Assembly: GCA_030151135.1 (NCBI GenBank)
Contig: JASLEQ010000069.1
Coordinates: 1-10,687, forward strand
Direction: 5' to 3'
Length of the DNA stretch: 10,687 nt
Source of the DNA: Candidatus Sulfotelmatobacter sp.
Lineage (GTDB): Bacteria > Acidobacteriota > Terriglobia > Terriglobales > SbA1
In this document: one piece after another, positions 7,475 through 10,687 of the stretch
Layout: every line of letters begins with the position of its first letter
Numbering within the stretch: the stretch's first letter is position 1
Position numbers and translations under genes: made by a program
Notes under the pieces: model-generated
Seen by the model: only the letters and a program-made list of their open reading frames with translations
Database searches by the model: none
What the model was told of the DNA's origin: nothing

Positions 7475-7486
7475 TACTGACTCCCT
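7472..7486 (-). promoter_or_regulatory. Overlapping TAATG and Shine-Dalgarno coupling motA to the upstream gene
   Basis: On the minus strand AGGGAG (7486-7481) is followed six bases later by TAATG. In it, the TAA (7476-7474) ends the PAS/GGDEF protein and the ATG (7474-7472) starts MotA. This is the clearest ribosome-binding site in the window and shows that the two genes are read as one message, probably with termination-reinitiation coupling. Confidence 0.85.
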
Positions 7487-8409
7487 GATGATTTCGCGGT
7501 TTCTGAATTCTGATCGGAAGTTCGCCCAGACAGCCACGCAGACGATGCGTTCAGCGATAATCGTGCACGCTCCACCAGCGTCTCTGGTGTATCGTCCACC
7601 TGGACTGAAGCTTGACCGACCGATACAGGCAGGGAATGCCGCTCCCCCCACCACTCGATCCCCTCGCTGGCAACGGTTCGGCGAACTCGCTCCCGTATTG
7701 TGGGAAGGCTCTCGTCACCGCAACCGGGCAGAAGTATCAGGAACTCGCTGTCAGACCAGCGCCCAATAATCTCAGCCATTCCGAGCGCCCCCTCCAGAGT
7801 TCGTGCGACAAGTCTTAAAAACGACGATGCAGCTTCGCTCCCGAAACGTGCGCGAAAATATGCCAATTGCTCTACACGCAACAGCAAGACGCCAAAAGGA
7901 ACTTGGCTACTCCGGAAGTTCGCGTAAGCATGAGCGAGGTGCGCTTCGGTCGTCTGGCGCTTTGCCGCAGATGTCACGGGATCGATCTCGGAGTCGGCGA
8001 AGCCAGTTCGGCGGTCCGGGTTCTGCGCGCACTCGAACTCCTCGAATGTCTCTACGGCGCCGATGATTGATCCATGCGCGTTGTGGACTGGAGCAGCCCG
8101 CGTGCGAACCGGAATCTCGTGTCCTTCCTTGTGATACAGCAACCCTCTGCCGTCCACCCGGCGGGCGGTTTTCATCGCCTGCGCCAACGGGCATTCTTCC
8201 GAACAAAATTCATAGCCCGGCTGATCACAGTGCAGAATGGGTTCTGGCACACAGGATCGGCCAATCACTTCATGCCGCAGATGCCCAGTGATGCGTTCGG
8301 CGCCATTGCTCCACAAGACGATTTTCTTTTCTGAATCCAGAACGCACAGCCCGATTGATAAACATTCCAGAATGCTGCGCAGAACTTCAGGATCATTCAT
8401 AGAGGACAT
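7474..8409 (-). CDS. PAS sensor protein with degenerate GGDEF domain, first gene of the stator operon
   Basis: 311 residues, with no signal peptide or membrane helix, so cytoplasmic. Residues about 8-125 form a PAS domain (LECLSIGLCVLDSEKKIVLW, NGAERITGH, then VRTRAAPVHNAHGSIIGAVETF). It carries a Cys cluster C61-x7-C69-x3-C73, the last followed by PLAQAM, plus C53. From about 141 to 292 it follows the GGDEF fold: DPVT start, FGVLLLRVEQL, GRWSDSEFLILLPGC, PVSVGQASV. The signature is SDSEF (219-223) instead of GG(D/E)EF. The upstream RxxD inhibitory site reads GMAE, and the usual TGLPNR reads TSAAKR. Cyclic-di-GMP synthesis is therefore unlikely; a GTP- or partner-binding role is possible. Its stop overlaps the motA start and a sigma28-like motif lies just upstream, so it probably senses redox, metal or ligand state in connection with motor function. 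That link is inferred. A second in-frame ATG at 8400 is an alternative start. Confidence 0.87.
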   Translation of the reverse strand: MSSMNDPEVLRSILECLSIGLCVLDSEKKIVLWSNGAERITGHLRHEVIGRSCVPEPILHCDQPGYEFCSEECPLAQAMKTARRVDGRGLLYHKEGHEIPVRTRAAPVHNAHGSIIGAVETFEEFECAQNPDRRTGFADSEIDPVTSAAKRQTTEAHLAHAYANFRSSQVPFGVLLLRVEQLAYFRARFGSEAASSFLRLVARTLEGALGMAEIIGRWSDSEFLILLPGCGDESLPTIRERVRRTVASEGIEWWGERHSLPVSVGQASVQVDDTPETLVERARLSLNASSAWLSGRTSDQNSETAKSSGSQ

Positions 8410-8445
8410 GGCGGCGGCCTATGAAAAAACATCTACCGAATGTGG

Positions 8446-8472
8446 TCATCGGCAGAATCCACAAAGACTTCA
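8446..8472 (-). promoter_or_regulatory. Sigma28 (FliA)-like promoter of the PAS/GGDEF-motA-motB operon
   Basis: On the minus strand TGAAGTCT (8472-8465), an 11-base spacer and GCCGATGA (8453-8446) match the flagellar consensus TAAAGTTT-N11-GCCGATAA at 13 of 16 positions with exact spacing. The predicted start near 8439 leaves a leader of about 30 bases before the ATG at 8409. Position, strand and the motility genes downstream all agree. The consensus is from enterobacteria, so use by an acidobacterial FliA is inferred. Confidence 0.65.
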
Positions 8473-8555
8473 GCTTGGCTCCGCCCGATTTCGGTCGCCA
8501 AAGATTAAGTAAAGGATTTGTATTTAGGTAGTTACAGGAAAGAGGGCTGGTCGGT

Positions 8556-8581
8556 GCTTATGGCCCGATCGTGCCATAGGC
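8556..8581. repeat. Inverted repeat with palindromic centre
   Basis: Arms 8556-8564 (GCTTATGGC) and 8573-8581 (GCCATAGGC) pair over nine positions, one of them T-G, around an eight-base loop containing CGATCG. It lies about 84 bases upstream of the sigma28-like motif. It could be an operator or an RNA hairpin; nothing identifies its partner. Confidence 0.5.
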
Positions 8582-8636
8582 AAGATTCTGCATCGACCGT
8601 ATTTTCCTGGGTGAGCAGTTCTGGGGGAGGGCTGCC

Positions 8637-8672
8637 CGGGCGTCCTGAACTCGTGAGAGTTCAGGACGCTCG
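8637..8672. repeat. Long perfect stem-loop between the PEBP gene and the stator operon
   Basis: Thirteen uninterrupted pairs join GCGTCCTGAACTC (8640-8652) to GAGTTCAGGACGC (8657-8669) around the four bases GTGA. On the plus strand the stem lengthens to 16 pairs through a G-U at 8639/8670. It begins 35 bases beyond the stop of the PEBP gene, so it is placed to end or protect that minus-strand message. Neither side has a clean U-run, so a classical intrinsic terminator is not proven. As plus-strand RNA the loop would be a GNRA tetraloop. Confidence 0.75.
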
Positions 8673-8673
8673 T

Positions 8674-8690
8674 CATTTGTGCGTCAAATG
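8674..8690. repeat. Small hairpin beside the long stem-loop
   Basis: CATTTG (8674-8679) and CAAATG (8685-8690) are perfect complements around TGCGT. The hairpin starts two bases beyond the long stem, so the two together form a tandem structured element in the 3' region of the PEBP gene. Confidence 0.45.
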
Positions 8691-8706
8691 TGCCGGTGGA
8701 TCGCTG

Positions 8707-9273
8707 TTATTTTAGCGACCTTTGATACTTTCCCATCCATTCCGTCCGCGCGAGAACATGTCCTTTAATCGCATCTTCCAGTTCTTTTTTGCCCGAGTCC
8801 AGTTTTTGCAATTCGATCTTGCTGTCGAGGGCGAACAGCCGGAAGTAATAGCGGTGGGGTTTACCAGCTGGCGGGCACGGGCCGTTGTACCCTATCTTTC
8901 GGAAGTCATTGGTTCCCTGCAAGGATCCATCCGGCAATTGCTTCTCTTTGGCCATGCCCTCCGAAAGTCCCTGCGAGAAAGGTGGAATGTTCCACATCGT
9001 CCAGTGATTCCAGTTCCCGACAGGTGCGTCGGGATCATCCACAATCAGTGCCAGGGTTGCAGTTGCCTTTGGAGTTCCACTCCATTTCAGCTGTGGTGAT
9101 AAATCCGCCCCATCACACGTAAATTTCTTGGGAATGTCTCCGGCGTTCGGAAAGCTCGCGCTTGAGAAGGCAAATGACGTAGTTTCGCGTGGTTCAGAGA
9201 TGCCAGGTTGCTGAGCGCCGGCTGCCCAGACCACTCCATAGACCAGCGCAATCATCAGGCAGACTTTTTTCAT
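8707..9273 (-). CDS. Exported YbhB/YbcL-type phosphatidylethanolamine-binding-like protein
   Basis: 188 residues. A signal peptide (1-20, MKKVCLMIALVYGVVWAAGA) ends in an AGA-Q cleavage site, so the mature protein is periplasmic or secreted. The mature part is a complete PEBP/Raf-kinase-inhibitor-like domain: FPNAGDIPKKFTCDGADLSPQL (41-62), the ligand-pocket DDPDAP (79-84) with NHWTMWNIP (89-97), the second pocket block GPCPPAGKPHRYYF (131-144), and the closing EWMGKYQR (178-185). Bacterial members bind small anionic or phospho-ligands; their physiological role is unsettled despite the kinase-inhibitor name. The gene starts 19 bases after the TonB-like gene on the same strand, without a recognisable promoter or Shine-Dalgarno between, so the two are probably one transcript. 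The long stem-loop follows its stop. Family assignment is firm, function open. Confidence 0.94.
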   Translation of the reverse strand: MKKVCLMIALVYGVVWAAGAQQPGISEPRETTSFAFSSASFPNAGDIPKKFTCDGADLSPQLKWSGTPKATATLALIVDDPDAPVGNWNHWTMWNIPPFSQGLSEGMAKEKQLPDGSLQGTNDFRKIGYNGPCPPAGKPHRYYFRLFALDSKIELQKLDSGKKELEDAIKGHVLARTEWMGKYQRSLK

Positions 9274-9292
9274 GGCAGATGATTCACGAAAT

Positions 9293-10123
9293 TCAATTCG
9301 TCGAGATAATGAAATTCACCGTTATTTTGGCCTGCGTCTCAACCGCTTCCCCGCCCTGATAATGCGGTTTGAAATGCCACTGCTTGACAGCTTCCTCTGC
9401 GGCCGATGCCAGCACTGGCGGTCCACTGACCACATGGAGATCCTGGATCAATCCGTCGCGCCCGATTAGAGCACGCAGGATCACGGAACCTTGCACTTTC
9501 ATTTGCCGAGCGAGCATCGGGTACCCGGGCTGAACTGCGCTGGCAACCACGTCGGATGACCCCGTCGAGACAGGAGCGCGCTCTGCGGCATTCACCGGAA
9601 GGTTGTCCGATGTGGACTGTGGATTTACCGACGACTCAGAATGCTCAGAACCTGTGGACTCATCTACCTCAATGCGCAATGAGTTACTGGGTGGATGGAG
9701 CGTCTGATGTGTGTTGCCGGCAACTACTTCCACCTCAAGCGGGGGAAGTACAGTTCGCGTCACCGTCGCGCCGGGCGGAGTTGCATCCCGCTGCTGAGCG
9801 GAGCCGGAGCTTGCCTGCTTCCGATTTGTTGCCAGCGGCAGCCTGCGACTCCTGGTCTTCGTATCGACTGCTTTGGTGTTTGCATCAATACCCTGAGGGA
9901 TCAAGGCCGTCGGGCCACCCCGCAGCGGTTGTTGAGCAATATCTTTTGCAGTATCCGGAAACCAGAAATCTCTGTCGCGATAAAGTACAAAGACCAGACA
10001 AGTCAAAAGCAGAACCAAGGCAGCTTGCATGAGACGCCGCTGTTCTGGCTCCTGCGATTGAGCTCCTTGGGGCAGCAAAGCGCGGTTTCGATTCGGGGGC
10101 CGTGTGTTCTGCTGGTCAGACAT
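9293..10123 (-). CDS. TonB-family energy-transducer-like protein
   Basis: 276 residues from the ATG at 10123 (MSDQQNTRPPNRN). The frame reaches back to 10219, but that part is basic and low in family likeness, and AAGGAT abuts the chosen ATG. A short cytoplasmic segment is followed by one membrane helix (about 32-48, LMQAALVLLLTCLVFVLY), then a long low-complexity periplasmic spacer rich in Ser, Thr, Gln and Pro (about 55-195). The C-terminal TonB domain (about 198-276) has PGYPMLARQMKVQGSVIL, GRDGLIQDLHVVSG and AVKQWHFKP, and ends with the strand ITVNFIIS. TonB proteins carry inner-membrane energy to outer-membrane receptors. No exbB, exbD or receptor gene is in the window, and the spacer lacks the usual Pro-Glu/Pro-Lys repeats. 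It may therefore serve another envelope role. It is the first gene of a pair with the PEBP gene. Confidence 0.9.
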   Translation of the reverse strand: MSDQQNTRPPNRNRALLPQGAQSQEPEQRRLMQAALVLLLTCLVFVLYRDRDFWFPDTAKDIAQQPLRGGPTALIPQGIDANTKAVDTKTRSRRLPLATNRKQASSGSAQQRDATPPGATVTRTVLPPLEVEVVAGNTHQTLHPPSNSLRIEVDESTGSEHSESSVNPQSTSDNLPVNAAERAPVSTGSSDVVASAVQPGYPMLARQMKVQGSVILRALIGRDGLIQDLHVVSGPPVLASAAEEAVKQWHFKPHYQGGEAVETQAKITVNFIISTN

Positions 10124-10188
10124 ATCCTTAACCAGAGAGATTCTGATGCAGCATAGTATGCCCAGAATGCGGGAAAGACTAGACCTTA

Positions 10189-10225
10189 AGAGAATTCGTT
10201 TTACACGGAAGAGCACCAATTCTCT
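10189..10225. repeat. Spaced inverted repeat upstream of the TonB-like gene
   Basis: AGAGAATT (10189-10196) and AATTCTCT (10218-10225) are perfect complements separated by 21 bases, centred about 84 bases upstream of the TonB-like start. Position and AT-rich arms would suit a regulator site, but eight-base arms at this distance can occur by chance. The rest of the 206-base gap (10124-10329) shows no gene and no convincing promoter. Confidence 0.35.
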
Positions 10226-10329
10226 ATGTCTAAAACCCCGGAGATCGCATGCTGAGGAGGCGCATCCTAGAAGAGCAACAGATTATGCGCAATGAAACTG
10301 AGGAAATCTTCCGGATATGAAGAGTACCG

Positions 10330-10687
10330 CTAACAAGCCAGTTGATCTCTAGTCAGTTTCAGTCCGTTGAGGTTCCCTAATGCGGTCACAGCGACAGACT
10401 CCGGCCTGAAAAATTCGTTCGCCAGTTCCGTCAAGTCTTCCACCGTAACGGCTTCAATCCGTTCAATCAGTTCGTCGAGGTCGTAGAAACGGTCGAAGTA
10501 CATTTCCTGTCTGGCCAGATTTGACATGCGGGATGTGCTCGATTCGAGCGAGAGCATGAGGCTCCCTTTTAATTGTGCTTTCGCGCGGCGCAACTCCTCG
10601 TCTGGGACTACCTCAGTCTTCAGCCTGCGAAATTCCTGAACGACCGACTGGACCACCTTTGAGGCTGAAGCCAGAGACGTTCCCGCA
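10330..10687 (-). CDS. M16-family zinc peptidase, C-terminal end only
   Basis: 118 codons are visible, entering at the window edge (first full codon 10686-10684) and stopping at TAG 10332-10330. A GTG at 10656 would give a 108-residue frame, but the coding signal continues upstream without a break (AGTSLASASKVVQSVVQEF), so the gene is cut by the window and does not start here. The block EELRRAKAQLKGSLMLSLES, then SSTSRMSNLARQEMYF and ANEFFRPESVAVTALGNLNG are typical of the second, non-catalytic domain of processing-peptidase-like M16 proteins (YmxG/PqqL type). The catalytic HxxEH motif would lie in the unseen N-terminal part, so activity cannot be judged. Such enzymes degrade peptides in the cytoplasm or periplasm. 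The TonB-like gene follows 206 bases downstream on the same strand, far enough to suggest a separate promoter. Confidence 0.9.
   Translation of the reverse strand, partial: AGTSLASASKVVQSVVQEFRRLKTEVVPDEELRRAKAQLKGSLMLSLESSTSRMSNLARQEMYFDRFYDLDELIERIEAVTVEDLTELANEFFRPESVAVTALGNLNGLKLTRDQLAC

Noticed and set aside
7013..7480. 155-codon plus-strand frame opposite motA
   Set aside because: Antisense shadow of a strongly conserved gene; the composition (many His, Gln, Arg) is typical of reverse-frame translation.
8722..9099. 125-codon plus-strand frame opposite the PEBP gene
   Set aside because: Antisense of a complete, well-conserved PEBP domain; no family likeness and no ribosome site.

Overview
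The window is almost entirely a bacterial chromosome segment of moderate GC. Its gene families (polysaccharide tyrosine autokinase with a Tyr-rich tail, O-antigen ligase-type polymerase, FecR-like protein, PAS-GGDEF/MotA/MotB, TonB-like protein, M16 peptidase) read to me like Acidobacteriota. That placement is inference from remembered family resemblance, not from a search. The first ~330 bases are different. They are clearly more GC-rich (118/180 in bases 1-180 against 86/180 in bases 361-540, hand count) and code on the minus strand for the inside of a NiCoT-family nickel/cobalt permease. The sequence then switches within a few bases, near 326-331, into the middle of a Wzz/tyrosine-kinase gene on the plus strand. 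Both genes are broken at the same point, so this is either a chimeric assembly/library join or a real recombination breakpoint. I favour the artefact.

Layout: (1) 1-330 (-), NiCoT permease fragment. (2) 332-4276 (+), a three-gene exopolysaccharide cluster: 5'-truncated Wzz/BY-kinase, a membrane-anchored TPR protein with a C-terminal carbohydrate-binding-like domain, and an O-antigen ligase/Wzy-type membrane protein. (3) 4362-5051 (-), an exported FecR-like protein with a C-terminal membrane helix, convergent with the cluster and served by its own sigma70-type promoter. (4) 5232-5684 (-), trmO, a tRNA t6A37 methyltransferase. (5) 5770-8409 (-), a tight stator operon read as PAS-degenerate GGDEF protein, then motA, then motB. 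The first two genes overlap in TAATG, and a strong sigma28-like motif lies upstream. (6) 8410-8706, a gene-free stretch holding that promoter and three inverted repeats. (7) 8707-10123 (-), a TonB-like protein followed 19 bases later by an exported YbhB-type PEBP protein. (8) 10330-10687 (-), the C-terminal end of an M16 peptidase that runs off the window.

The plus-strand cluster would control chain length or export, polymerise glycan, and provide an envelope scaffold. The minus-strand stator operon makes the ion channel driving the flagellar motor, preceded by a sensor-like protein whose GGDEF active site is lost. The most interesting biology is this last arrangement: an apparently non-catalytic, cysteine-rich PAS/GGDEF protein translationally coupled to motAB under what looks like a flagellar-class promoter. 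I saw no tRNA, rRNA, CRISPR array, transposase or phage gene.
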